Shown one piece after another: positions 16,234 to 24,931 of a stretch of DNA of 64,000 nt. The translations under genes and the position numbers were made by a program. The notes below the pieces were generated by a model. It was not told the DNA's origin. It saw nothing but the letters and a program-made list of their open reading frames with translations, and did no database searches. The DNA comes from Streptomyces roseolilacinus (lineage in GTDB: Bacteria; Actinomycetota; Actinomycetes; Streptomycetales; Streptomycetaceae). The stretch lies in contig NZ_BMSV01000003.1 of NCBI RefSeq assembly GCF_014649335.1, forward strand, positions 434,001 through 498,000. The letters are read 5' to 3'. Each line of letters begins with the position of its first letter. Position 1 is the first letter of the stretch.

Positions 16234-16953
16234 CGCGGCCACGGCGGCGGTCGGCTCGGTGATCACCCCGTCGTTCAGCTCCAGCACCCGGTCCGCCAGG
16301 TCCAGCAGCTGCGCGTCGTGCGTGGCGACGAGCGCCGTCACCCCCTCGCCGCGGACGACGGCCCGCAGCAGCTCCATCATGGCGCGGCCGGTCTCCGCGT
16401 CCAGCTGCCCGGTCGGTTCGTCCGCGAGCAGCAGGGCGGGCCGGTTGGCGAGCGCCCGCGCGATGGCGACGCGCTGCTGCTGGCCGCCGGACAGCTCGGT
16501 CGGCCGCTGCTCGGCGTGGTCGGCGAGCCCCACCATGGACAGCAGCAGCCGGACGCGCTCCTCGCGCTCGGCCGGGTCGGCCCGGCGCAGCCGCATCGGC
16601 ACGCCGACGTTCTCGGCCGCGGTGAGGATGGGGACCAGCGCGAAGGACTGGAAGACGAAGCCGATCCGGTTCCGGCGCAGCGCCAGGAGCCCCTCCTCGC
16701 CGAGGTCCGCGAGATCCGTGCCGTCCACGTGGATCCGGCCGCCGTCCGGGACGTCGAGGCCGCCGACGAGGTTCAACAGCGTCGTCTTGCCCGACCCGGA
16801 CCGGCCCTTCAGCGCGACCAGCTCACCGCGCGCCACCTCGAAGGACACCCCGCGCAGGGCGTGCACGGCGGCGGGCCCGGTGCCGTACGAGCGGCGCAGG
16901 TCCTCCACCCGCACCATGGGGCGCCCCTCGCGCGCACCGCTGTCCCCGGCCAT
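16222..16953 (-). CDS. MacB/LolD-type ABC transporter ATPase
   Basis: The protein has 243 residues, normal for a stand-alone FtsX-partner ATPase. Walker A is GRSGSGKTT, the signature LSGGQQQRVAIARAL, Walker B ALLLADEPTGQLD, then the ATHD switch. It precedes permeases A and B on the same strand, with a 436-nt gap. The system therefore has two ATPase genes that could serve as alternative or heterodimeric motors. ATG at 16953 has AGGGGGG upstream; a second ATG at residue 13 would also give a complete fold. Confidence 0.9.
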   Translation of the reverse strand: MAGDSGAREGRPMVRVEDLRRSYGTGPAAVHALRGVSFEVARGELVALKGRSGSGKTTLLNLVGGLDVPDGGRIHVDGTDLADLGEEGLLALRRNRIGFVFQSFALVPILTAAENVGVPMRLRRADPAEREERVRLLLSMVGLADHAEQRPTELSGGQQQRVAIARALANRPALLLADEPTGQLDAETGRAMMELLRAVVRGEGVTALVATHDAQLLDLADRVLELNDGVITEPTAAVAAPTG

Positions 16954-17035
16954 GATCCGCCCCCCTGCGTCATCGGACGCGCCCCAGTATGCGCAGCCCC
17001 GACCCCCCGGGCAACGCCCGCCCGGCCCCGGCGCC

Positions 17036-17518
17036 TCAGGTGCCGAGGACGACGCCCAGCCACCCCGCCACGATCAGCAGGCACCCGTACAGCTCCACCA
17101 GCACGCTCGTGCCGACCGCCCGCATCACCGCCCGGGTCGACGCGACCGCGGCCCCGTGCCCGGCCGGCCGTGACCGCTCCGCCAGGTAGATCCCGCCCAC
17201 GTACCCGAGGACCCCGCCCACCACCGGCACCAGTACGAACCCGAGGAGGGCGCCCACGCCCGCGTACACCACCATCCGCCGGGTCACCCCCAGCCCGCGC
17301 AGCCGCCGCGCCGGGAGGCGCCCCACCTCGGCCTGCGCGAACAGCAGCACCGCCGTCGCGCCGGCCAGCAGCCACCACGCCGCCGCCGTCGTGTCCTGAA
17401 GCGACCACCACAGCACGCCGGCCCACACCAGCCACGGCCCCGGCACGCCCGGCACCAGCACCCCGAAGAGGCCCAGCACCAGCACCAGGGCGACCAGCAG
17501 CTGCTGCCACACACCCAC
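17036..17518 (-). CDS. DUF456 membrane protein
   Basis: The protein has 160 residues and about five hydrophobic segments. The N-terminal GVLVPGVPGPWLVWAGVLWW and the central VGALLGFVLVPVVGGVLGYVGG with the following YLAER are characteristic of DUF456 small membrane proteins with glycine-zipper-like segments. The function of the family is not known. GTG at 17518 is used. A second GTG two codons on is possible; neither has a strong ribosome site. Confidence 0.8.
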   Translation of the reverse strand: MGVWQQLLVALVLVLGLFGVLVPGVPGPWLVWAGVLWWSLQDTTAAAWWLLAGATAVLLFAQAEVGRLPARRLRGLGVTRRMVVYAGVGALLGFVLVPVVGGVLGYVGGIYLAERSRPAGHGAAVASTRAVMRAVGTSVLVELYGCLLIVAGWLGVVLGT

Positions 17519-17554
17519 CCGTCCAGCGTGCGGGACGGGCGCCGACCGTGCAGG

Positions 17555-18541
17555 TCAGCGGGTGACCCAGCCCCGCTCGTAGGCGTGCCAGCCCAGTTGG
17601 AGCCGGGTCGTCACGCCCGCCAGCTCCATCAGTCCCCGCACCCGCCGCTGCACGGTCCGCAGCCCCAGGTCGAGCTGTTTCGCCACGCTCGCGTCCGTCA
17701 TGCCCGCCAGCAGCAGCGACAGGACCTCCAGGTCCGTCGTGTCCGGCCCCGGCGCCCGCTCCTCCACCGGGACGTCGCCCGCGGCGCCGAGCCGCAGCGG
17801 CACCGCGTCCCGCCACACCGCCTCGAACAGCCCCGCCAGCGACTCCAGCAGCCCGCTCGCGTGCACCACCAGCGCCGCCGGCTCCGCGCCCCGGCCCGTC
17901 AGCGGCACCATCCCCAGCGACCGGTCCGCGACGACCAGCTTCGTCGGCACCCGGTCCACCACCCGCACCCGCTCGCCCCGGTGCAGCGCCACCGCCAGCT
18001 CCGCCACCCCGTCCGGCCGCTCCAGCACCTCCCGCTCCACCACGACCCGGTACGCCACGCCCCGCTCCGCGGCGCGCTCCTCCGCGTCGTTCTCCGAGCC
18101 CGTCACCACCACCGGCCGACCCGTCACCAGGGCGCACACCTCCTCCGCCGCGCCCAGCTGGAGCTGCCGGAACCGGTGCGCCACCGCGCTCGCCCCGGTC
18201 ACCACCTCCACCAAGTCGTGCACCGCGGGCTGGGCCGCGGCCTCCGCCCGGTACTCCTCCGCGAGCAGCGCCGCCGTCAGCTCGGCCTGCTCCAGCTCGT
18301 GCCGCTGCTGCGTCAGCAGCGCGCCCAGCGCCACCGCCGGAGGCGCCGCCACCCACCGGCCCGTACGGTACGAGGACTGCGCGGCCAGCCCCTGCGCCTC
18401 CAGCCGCCGCAGCGTCCGCTCCGTCTCCCGCTCCGGCAGCGCCAGCCGGTGCGCCAGGTCCGCGACCTCCGCCGCGCCCAGTGCCACCAGCGCCCGGTAC
18501 GCGGACTCCTGACGCTCGTCGAGCCCAATCGCGCCCAGCAC
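17555..18541 (-). CDS. TrmB/LuxR-type helix-turn-helix regulator
   Basis: The protein has 328 residues from GTG at 18541, which has GGGAGGG about nine bases upstream. Residues ~1-60 (GLDERQESAYRALVALGAAEVADLAHRL) form a TrmB-like winged helix. The C-terminal ~65 residues (DLEVLSLLLAGMTDASVAKQLDLGLRTVQRR) are a LuxR-type helix-turn-helix. The middle has the sugar- or phosphate-binding-like region common to Streptomyces regulators of this class. Two different DNA-binding domains in one chain is a known architecture for these regulators. Neighbours give no clear target. Confidence 0.83.
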   Translation of the reverse strand: MLGAIGLDERQESAYRALVALGAAEVADLAHRLALPERETERTLRRLEAQGLAAQSSYRTGRWVAAPPAVALGALLTQQRHELEQAELTAALLAEEYRAEAAAQPAVHDLVEVVTGASAVAHRFRQLQLGAAEEVCALVTGRPVVVTGSENDAEERAAERGVAYRVVVEREVLERPDGVAELAVALHRGERVRVVDRVPTKLVVADRSLGMVPLTGRGAEPAALVVHASGLLESLAGLFEAVWRDAVPLRLGAAGDVPVEERAPGPDTTDLEVLSLLLAGMTDASVAKQLDLGLRTVQRRVRGLMELAGVTTRLQLGWHAYERGWVTR

Positions 18542-18733
18542 CCGGACCCACCCTCCCCTCGTGCCGTGGCGGGAAACGGCCACGGCGCAAACCCGCCGCG
18601 CCCATCATCCCCACACCACCCGCCACTCTGCCAAGGTGACGCCACCGCCGCACCAGCGGCCTCTCGGCCACCCGACCGTGGTCCGCGCCGTCGTGCCGCA
18701 CGACTCTGCGCGCGACGTGGGCGACCACGCAGG

Positions 18734-18782
18734 CCCGCCGGGACGCCCTCCTTTATTGGGGGAGGAGGGTGCGCCCGGCGGG
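18734..18782 (+). promoter_or_regulatory. Long hairpin upstream of the PP2C-like gene
   Basis: CCCGCCGGG (18734-18742) pairs with CCCGGCGGG (18774-18782), and the inner CCCTCCT (18746-18752) with AGGAGGG (18763-18769). TTTTT follows at 18797. It lies 60-105 nt before the ATG, so it could act as an attenuator or stop upstream transcripts. Confidence 0.4.
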
Positions 18783-18840
18783 TCCCCCGGGGGAGGTTTT
18801 TCGCCGGAGTCCCGTTTCCGGGCCGCCCCCGCCGAGGACA

Positions 18841-20190
18841 ATGAAGGGCATGAACCCACAGGGGGACAGGCCCGCCGCCGACGACGACTGGTGGGAGCGG
18901 CTGTACGACGACCCGGACCCGGACGCGGCCCCGGCCGCGACGGGCGACACCCTCGACGACCGCTACGCCTCCGCGTCCGGCGCCCTCGCCCCGCCCCCCG
19001 GGCCCCCGCCTTCCCCGCCTCCGCCCCCCGGGTCCCCGCCTTCCGCGCCCCCGTCCGCCGGGCCCCCACCCGGAGCCCCGCCTTCCGCGCCTCCGCCGGG
19101 AGCCCCGCCCGCCGCCGTCCCGCACCCCCGTGCCACCGGCGGCCGCCCCGCCGGGCCCCGCCCGCCGCTGACCGCGTCGTACGTCGGCGACGGACCGCCC
19201 ACGTACGACCCCGAGCCGACCGCCCTGCCCCCCGCCGGCCCCGGCGGACCGGACGGCCCGGTCCCCGACACCGTGCTGGACGGCGCCCGCTACGGCACGT
19301 TCACGCTGCGCGCCGCCTCCACGCGCGGCGACTCGGCCCGGTTCCGCGGCGAGCCGCGCCGGGACGCCCTGCTCACCGCCCGGTTCGGCGCGGGGGAGAG
19401 CCTGCTGGTGGTGGTGGCCGTCGCCACCGGTGACCGGGCCGGCGGCGAGGCCGCGCGCCGCGCCGCCGGCGACGCCTGCGACTGGATCGGGCAGGCCGTG
19501 GGCCTCAGCCACGAGCGGCTCGCCCGGGACATCGCCGCGGGCCGCCGCGACGACCTCAAGGCGGGGCTGCGCCGGCTCACCGACCGCGCGTACAGCAGGC
19601 TCCGCGCCCGCGCCGCCGAACGGGGCGCCGACCCCGGCGCGTACACCACCGGCCTGCGCTGCCTGCTGCTGAGCGGCGCCCCCGGCTGCCGTACGCGGAT
19701 CTCCTTCGGCGTCGGGGAGGGCGGCCTGTTCCGGCTCCGCGACGGCGTCTGGCAGGACCTGGAACCGCCGCTGCCCGAGCCCGCCCCCGCGCCGGCCGCC
19801 GGGCGGCCCGCCCCCGCCCCCGGGACGCCGCAGCCGCCGCACGACGGGGACGACGAGGACGACGGGGACGACGGGGCCGGCCCCGACCGGGCGACCCTGC
19901 GGCTCGGTGTGCCCCCGCACCCCGGCGCCCCGTTCGTCGAGGGGCCGCCGCCACCCGCGGTGCCGTTCCGCTTCCGGGCCTCCGTCGCCCGCCCGGGCGA
20001 CACCCTGCTGCTCGCCGGCGGCGGTCTCGCCGAGCCCCTGCGCCGCGAACCCGCCCTCGCCCGGGAACTGGCCGCGCGCTGGACGTCCGGGGACGCGCCG
20101 CCCGGACTCGCCGCGTTCCTCGCCGACACCCGTCTGAGGGTGAAGGGGTACGCCGATGACCGTACGGCGGCGGCCGTCTGGGAGGCGTGA
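18841..20190 (+). CDS. PP2C-like domain protein with proline-rich N-terminus
   Basis: The protein has 449 residues. Residues ~50-125 are Pro/Ala/Gly-rich tandem segments such as PPGAPPSAPPPGAPP. From ~165 onward is a PP2C-like fold: RAASTRGDSARFRGEPRRDALLTARF and then VVAVATGDRAGGEAARRAAGDACDW. In active PP2C enzymes that place has DGMGG; here it is TGDRAGG, so a metal-binding aspartate is probably missing and catalysis is doubtful. An Asp/Glu-rich linker (DGDDEDDGDDG) interrupts the C-terminal half. ATG at 18841 has GAGG three bases before; ATG 18850 is also possible. It is followed 27 nt later by poxB. Confidence 0.7.
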   Translation: MKGMNPQGDRPAADDDWWERLYDDPDPDAAPAATGDTLDDRYASASGALAPPPGPPPSPPPPPGSPPSAPPSAGPPPGAPPSAPPPGAPPAAVPHPRATGGRPAGPRPPLTASYVGDGPPTYDPEPTALPPAGPGGPDGPVPDTVLDGARYGTFTLRAASTRGDSARFRGEPRRDALLTARFGAGESLLVVVAVATGDRAGGEAARRAAGDACDWIGQAVGLSHERLARDIAAGRRDDLKAGLRRLTDRAYSRLRARAAERGADPGAYTTGLRCLLLSGAPGCRTRISFGVGEGGLFRLRDGVWQDLEPPLPEPAPAPAAGRPAPAPGTPQPPHDGDDEDDGDDGAGPDRATLRLGVPPHPGAPFVEGPPPPAVPFRFRASVARPGDTLLLAGGGLAEPLRREPALARELAARWTSGDAPPGLAAFLADTRLRVKGYADDRTAAAVWEA

Positions 20191-20217
20191 GGGCGCGGGC
20201 CGTGCGTGGATGGACCC

Positions 20218-21960
20218 ATGGCCAGACAGAACGTGGCGGAGCAGTTCGTCGACACCCTCGTCCGCGCCGGCGTCCAGCGGCTGTACGGGGTCGTCGGCGA
20301 CAGCCTCAACCCGGTCGTGGACGCCGTCCGGCGCACCCGCGGCATCGAGTGGATCCAGGTGCGGCACGAGGAGAGCGCCGCGTTCGCGGCCGGCGCCGAG
20401 GCCCAGGTGTCCGGGCGGCTCGCCGCCTGCGCCGGGTCCTGCGGCCCCGGCAACCTCCACCTCATCAACGGCCTGTACGACGCGCACCGCTCCATGGCCC
20501 CCGTCCTGGCGCTCGCCTCGCACATCCCGTCATCCGAGATCGGGCTCGGCTACTTCCAGGAGACCCATCCGGACCAGCTGTTCCAGCGGTGCAGCCACTA
20601 CTGCGAACTGATCTCCAACCCGCAGCAGACGCCCCGGCTGCTGCGCACCGCCATCCAGCACGCCGTCGGGCGCGGCGGGGTCAGCGTGGTCGCCCTCCCC
20701 GGCGACGTCGCCGCCCAGCCCGCCCCCGCGAAGGCCACCGCCCACGACCTGGTCACCACCCGCCCCACCGTGCGCCCCGGCGACGCCGAGATCGACGAAC
20801 TGGCCCGCATGGTCGACGCCGCCGACCGGGTCACCCTGTTCTGCGGCAGCGGCACGGCCGGCGCCCACACCGAGGTCATGCGGTTCGCCGAACGCGTCAA
20901 GGCCCCGGTCGGCCACGCCCTGCGCGGCAAGGAGTTCATCCAGTACGACAACCCCTTCGACGTCGGCATGAGCGGCCTGCTGGGGTACGGGGCCGCCTAC
21001 GAGGCCACCCACGAGTGCGACCTGCTGATCCTGCTCGGCACGGACTTCCCGTACAGCGCCTTCCTCCCCGACGACGTGCGGATCGTCCAGGTCGACGTGC
21101 GCCCCGAGCGGCTCGGGCGGCGCTCCCGGCTGGACCTCGCCGTGTGGGGCGACGTGCGTGAGACCCTGCGCTGCCTCGTGCCCCGCGTGCGCCCCAAGTC
21201 GGACCGGCGGTTCCTCGACAAGATGCTGAGGAAGCACGCGGAGGCGCTGGAGGGCGTGGTCCGGGCGTACACCCGCAAGGTGGAGAAGCACACCCCGCTG
21301 CACCCCGAGTACGTGGCGTCCGTCCTCGACGAGATCGCCGACGACGACGCGGTGTTCACCGTCGACACCGGGATGTGCAACGTCTGGGCGGCCCGCTACC
21401 TCACCCCCAACGGGCGGCGCCGGATCATCGGCTCGTTCAGCCACGGCTCGATGGCGAACGCCCTGCCGCAGGCCATCGGGGCCCAGTTCACCGCCCCCGG
21501 CCGGCAGGTCGTGTCGATGTCGGGCGACGGCGGTTTCGCCATGCTGATGGGCGACTTCCTCACCCTCGTCCAGTACGACCTGCCGGTGAAGGTGGTCCTG
21601 TTCGACAATTCCTCGCTCGGCATGGTCGAGCTGGAGATGATGGTCTCCGGGCTGCCCTCGCACGGAACCACCAACCACAACCCGGACTTCGCCGCCGTCG
21701 CCCGCGCCGCCGGCGCGTACGGGGTGCGGGTGGAGAAGCCGAAGCACCTCGCGGGCGCCCTCAAGGACGCCTTCCGGCACCGCGGCCCTGCCCTGGTGGA
21801 CGTGGTGACGGACCCGAACGCGCTGTCCATCCCGCCCAGGATCCGCGCCGAGATGGTCACCGGCTTCGCCCTGTCCGCCAGCAAGATCGTGCTGGACGGC
21901 GGGGTGGGGCGGATGCTCCAGCTGGCGCGTTCCAACGTGCGGAACATCCCGCGACCTTGA
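20218..21960 (+). CDS. poxB: Pyruvate dehydrogenase (quinone) / pyruvate oxidase, ThDP-dependent
   Basis: The protein has about 580 residues. The N-terminal PYR domain starts AEQFVDTLVRAGVQRLYGVVGDSLNPV and includes the catalytic glutamate region RHEESAAFAA. The central FAD/DHS-like domain includes LLILLGTDFPYS. The C-terminal PP domain has the ThDP motif GDGGFAMLMGDFLTLVQYDLP with FDNSSLG. It oxidatively decarboxylates pyruvate to acetate and CO2 and passes electrons to quinone at the membrane. ATG 20218 is preferred by homology to MAxQNVAEQF starts; an in-frame GTG lies at 20206. Confidence 0.9.
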   Translation: MARQNVAEQFVDTLVRAGVQRLYGVVGDSLNPVVDAVRRTRGIEWIQVRHEESAAFAAGAEAQVSGRLAACAGSCGPGNLHLINGLYDAHRSMAPVLALASHIPSSEIGLGYFQETHPDQLFQRCSHYCELISNPQQTPRLLRTAIQHAVGRGGVSVVALPGDVAAQPAPAKATAHDLVTTRPTVRPGDAEIDELARMVDAADRVTLFCGSGTAGAHTEVMRFAERVKAPVGHALRGKEFIQYDNPFDVGMSGLLGYGAAYEATHECDLLILLGTDFPYSAFLPDDVRIVQVDVRPERLGRRSRLDLAVWGDVRETLRCLVPRVRPKSDRRFLDKMLRKHAEALEGVVRAYTRKVEKHTPLHPEYVASVLDEIADDDAVFTVDTGMCNVWAARYLTPNGRRRIIGSFSHGSMANALPQAIGAQFTAPGRQVVSMSGDGGFAMLMGDFLTLVQYDLPVKVVLFDNSSLGMVELEMMVSGLPSHGTTNHNPDFAAVARAAGAYGVRVEKPKHLAGALKDAFRHRGPALVDVVTDPNALSIPPRIRAEMVTGFALSASKIVLDGGVGRMLQLARSNVRNIPRP

Positions 21961-22093
21961 CACCCCGCCGTGCCCCACTGCTCCCCTCTGTGCGCCCGCC
22001 CGGGGGTGCTTCGCACGCGTGACGGCGGTGACACGGGGGCATGGATCCCCGTGAGCCTGTTCGAAGTGAGGGCCGACGACGTGGGTGGGGGCT

Positions 22094-22546
22094 ATGAGTG
22101 GGCGTCAGGCAGGGGTCGGACCCATGGTGGACGGGCGGGACCAGGACGTACCCGACGCGATACGGCTGCGCCGCCGAATCGGCGCGGGCGACCTGACCGC
22201 GGTCGCCGGGATCAGGAACGCGCTGCGGGAGTTATGGGGCCACCGGGTCGCCGAGGACCCGGCGCACACGGCGGAGCTGCTCACCAGCGAGCTGGTGACC
22301 AACGCGCTGATCCACACGGCGTACGGCGCGGTCGTCACCGCGACGCTCGCCGGTGACGTGCTGCGGGTGGAGGTGCGGGACTTCGCTCCCGAGCCCCCCG
22401 ACCCGTACGTGCCCGTGTCGGACGACGGTACGCACGGCAGGGGCCTGCTCCTCGTGCAGGCGCTGGCCGACGCGTGGGGGGTGCGGGCGCAGGGCGTCGG
22501 CAAGGCCGTGTGGTTCGAGCTCTTCGGAGTGAAGCCGGCCGCCTGA
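22094..22546 (+). CDS. RsbW-like ATP-binding regulatory protein (HATPase_c)
   Basis: The protein has about 150 residues and a single GHKL ATPase fold. ELLTSELVTNALIH is the N box, VRDFAPEPP the D box, and GRGLLLVQALADAWG the G2 box. Proteins of this size in Streptomyces are mostly anti-sigma factor kinases or anti-anti-sigma partners. No sigma factor or antagonist gene is next to it. An upstream in-frame GTG (22085) and a downstream ATG (22124) are alternative starts. Confidence 0.85.
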   Translation: MSGRQAGVGPMVDGRDQDVPDAIRLRRRIGAGDLTAVAGIRNALRELWGHRVAEDPAHTAELLTSELVTNALIHTAYGAVVTATLAGDVLRVEVRDFAPEPPDPYVPVSDDGTHGRGLLLVQALADAWGVRAQGVGKAVWFELFGVKPAA

Positions 22547-22555
22547 GACGCCGGA

Positions 22556-22583
22556 GGGCCCGCCGCGCGGAGCGGACGGGCCC
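22556..22583. terminator. Bidirectional intrinsic hairpin
   Basis: GGGCCCG-CCGC at 22556-22566 pairs with GCGGA-CGGGCCC at 22572-22583 with one unpaired base. It lies between the converging ATPase-like and DUF2637 genes. Confidence 0.55.
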
Positions 22584-22606
22584 ACCGGTGCGTCACGGGC
22601 GGCACC

Positions 22607-23671
22607 TCAGCCGAACTGCTGCTCGAGGCTCTTGAGCTTCTGCTCCAGGGAGTCCAGGCGGGGGAGTGCCTGGGTGTCGTCCTCCGCCGTCAGGTCGACC
22701 GTGTGCGCCTCAGTACCCTTCACGGCCTGCAGGGAGGGCCGGGAGCGATGCGGCAGCCGTCCCGGCTCTGCTATGGCAGGCTCCGCGACGGACGCGCCCA
22801 CGGCGGCCGGCGCGGAGCCCGACGAGGCGCCCAGGCCCGGTACGTCGACCTGGCGCCCGCCACCCCGCCCGAGCCCCCAGGTCCGGTGCTGCCGGTTGAA
22901 CGCGCGCAGCCGCGCCCGGTCCAGCCTCTGCTGCTCGCGCCGGTGGCGGCGGTTGCGCTCCTTCTCGCGCCGGTCCTCCCGTACCTCCTCGACCGCCTCG
23001 TCCAGGGTCCGTACGCCCTCCAGGAGCATCAGCGACCAGGCGGCGAAGGTCTCGCGGGGCGCCCGCAACCAGCGGACGATCCGGATCTGCGGGAGCGGGC
23101 GGGGCACCAGGCCCTGCTCGCGCAGGGCCGCCCGGCGGGTCTGCTTGAGCGCCCGGTCGAACAGCACGGCCGCCGACAGGGACATCCCCGCGAAGAACTG
23201 CGGGGCGCCGTCGTGGCCCAGGCCGCGCGGCGCGTGCACCCAGTTGAACCAGGCGGCCGCCCCGGCGAACAGCCACACCAGCAGCCGGGAGCCGAGCGCC
23301 GCGTCGCCGTGGCTGGCCTCGCGCACGGCGAGCACCGAGCAGAACATGGCGGCGCCGTCGAGGCCGAACGGCACCAGGTACTCCCAGCCGCCGGACAGGT
23401 TCAGGTTCTGCCGGCCGAAGCCGACCAGGCCGTGGAAGGAGAGCGCGGCGGCGACGGCCGCGCAGCAGAAGAGGAGCAGGTAGGAGGCGATGCCGTAGAC
23501 GGCCTCCTTCCGCCGGCGGCGCTCCTCGCTGCGTTCCCAGGAGTCCTCGGCCGCGGCCTTCTCGCCGGCGGCGCGCTTGCCGCGCGCGAGCACCGCCACC
23601 GCCGCGGCGGCTCCGACGAGCATCACACCACCCGGGAGGAGCCAGTCCAGCGATATGTCGGTCAGTCTCAT
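22607..23671 (-). CDS. DUF2637 membrane protein (SpdB-like)
   Basis: The protein has 354 residues. Four hydrophobic segments lie between residues ~10 and 180 (LPGGVMLVGAAAAVAVLA; IASYLLLFCCAAVAAALSF; LDGAAMFCSVLAVR; LLVWLFAGAAAWFNWVH), typical of DUF2637, a Streptomyces family best known from Spd spread proteins of conjugative plasmids. An Arg/Glu-rich coiled-coil stretch (EDRREKERNRRHRREQQRL) follows, then a disordered tail ending in an amphipathic LDSLEQKLKSLEQQ helix. No transfer genes are nearby, so it is a chromosomal family member. ATG 23671 is chosen; the longer frame has no sensible N-terminus. Confidence 0.8.
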   Translation of the reverse strand: MRLTDISLDWLLPGGVMLVGAAAAVAVLARGKRAAGEKAAAEDSWERSEERRRRKEAVYGIASYLLLFCCAAVAAALSFHGLVGFGRQNLNLSGGWEYLVPFGLDGAAMFCSVLAVREASHGDAALGSRLLVWLFAGAAAWFNWVHAPRGLGHDGAPQFFAGMSLSAAVLFDRALKQTRRAALREQGLVPRPLPQIRIVRWLRAPRETFAAWSLMLLEGVRTLDEAVEEVREDRREKERNRRHRREQQRLDRARLRAFNRQHRTWGLGRGGGRQVDVPGLGASSGSAPAAVGASVAEPAIAEPGRLPHRSRPSLQAVKGTEAHTVDLTAEDDTQALPRLDSLEQKLKSLEQQFG

Positions 23672-23958
23672 GCGGTGTCCCTCGCATCGCAGTGGGGCGT
23701 TCGGTGCGCCATCTTGGCCGACCGGCGGGGCGGGGCAGGGGGTTTCGGGGCAAGAGCACGCCATCGGGGCCGCGGGGGTCGTGAACAGGCGCCATATGAC
23801 CGAACGGTGGTACGAAAGGCGGGTGCTGTGTTCGGATGAAGCCACTCGCGCGGGTGGCGTGGAACGCGTCGCGGGCGGGCGTCGGATCGGGCCGATCGGT
23901 GTGATGCTGTATCCGGAGCGGCCGGTTTCGGGGTCGCGGGGCGCCGAGGGCGGAGGAC

Positions 23959-24924
23959 ATGGGAAGTCAGCGGATCACCGTGCTCGGCGAGTGCGTCGCC
24001 GACGCCTTCACCGACCCCGGCCGCGTCGCCGGCCCCGACGGGCTGTCGCTGCGCGTCCTGCCCGGCGGCGGTCCCGCCAACACCGCCGTCGCCCTCGCCC
24101 GGCTCGGCACGCCCGCCCGGTTCCTCGGCCGGCTCTCCGGCGACGTGTTCGGCAGGCTGTTCCGGGAGCGCCTGCTGGACTCCGGCGTGGACCTGGCGGG
24201 CTGTGTGACCGCGCGCGAGCCGAGCACCCTGGCGGTCGCGGACGTGGACGTCCACGGCCACGCCTCGTACGCGTTCTTCGCGGAGGGCGCCGCGGACTGG
24301 CAGTGGACCGCCGCCGAACTGGCCGCCGCGCCCCTGGACGGCACGGTCTGCCTGCACACCGGCTCCCTCGCCCTGGTCCGGGAGCCGGGCGGCCGCCGCG
24401 TCGAGGAGTTCCTCGCCCCGGTGCGGGAGCGGGCCACCGTCTGCGTCGACCCCAACGTCCGCCCCCTGCTGGTGCCGCCGGCCGCGTACCGCGAGCGGAT
24501 CGGCCACTGGTGCCGGCTCGCCGACGTCCTGCGCCTCAGCGAGGACGACCTCGACCGGCTGCTGCCGGGCGTCGCGCCGGAGGACGCCTGCGACCGGTGG
24601 CACGCCGCGGGCGCCCGGCTCGTCGTCGTCACGCTCGGCGCGCGCGGGGCGCTCGCGTCGCTGGACGGCGCCCGCGTCACCGTCCCGGCCCCGCCCACGG
24701 AGGTCGTCGACACGGTCGGCGCGGGCGACTCGTTCACGGCGGGCCTCCTGCACGCCCTGGCCGGCCTGGGCCGCCTGGGCGGCCGCCTCGACGGGCTGAC
24801 CCTGGACGAGACCGCCGCGAGCTGCGCGTACGCCGCCCTGGTCGCCGCCCGCACCTGCGCGGTCCCCGGTGCCGACCCGCCCTGGGCGGCGGACCTGCCC
24901 CACCCGCCGGGCCCGCGGGCGTGA
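23959..24924 (+). CDS. PfkB-family carbohydrate kinase (fructokinase-like)
   Basis: The protein has 321 residues. PGGGPANTAVALARLG near residue 35 is PfkB signature 1. DTVGAGDSFTAGLLHAL near residue 255 is signature 2 and holds the catalytic aspartate. VCVDPNVRPLL in the middle matches fructokinases and 2-keto-3-deoxygluconate kinases. The ATG has GGAGGAC directly upstream. No sugar transporter is adjacent, so the sugar cannot be named. Confidence 0.88.
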   Translation: MGSQRITVLGECVADAFTDPGRVAGPDGLSLRVLPGGGPANTAVALARLGTPARFLGRLSGDVFGRLFRERLLDSGVDLAGCVTAREPSTLAVADVDVHGHASYAFFAEGAADWQWTAAELAAAPLDGTVCLHTGSLALVREPGGRRVEEFLAPVRERATVCVDPNVRPLLVPPAAYRERIGHWCRLADVLRLSEDDLDRLLPGVAPEDACDRWHAAGARLVVVTLGARGALASLDGARVTVPAPPTEVVDTVGAGDSFTAGLLHALAGLGRLGGRLDGLTLDETAASCAYAALVAARTCAVPGADPPWAADLPHPPGPRA

Positions 24925-24931
24925 CGGCCGG

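Noticed and set aside
18769..18840. Upstream extension of the PP2C-like protein by 24 residues
   Set aside because: It would translate through the hairpin, while ATG 18841 has a ribosome site directly before it.
22607..23671. Part of an integrated conjugative element because of the DUF2637/SpdB-like protein
   Set aside because: No transfer, replication, integrase or attachment-site sequence is nearby, and neighbours are ordinary chromosomal genes.
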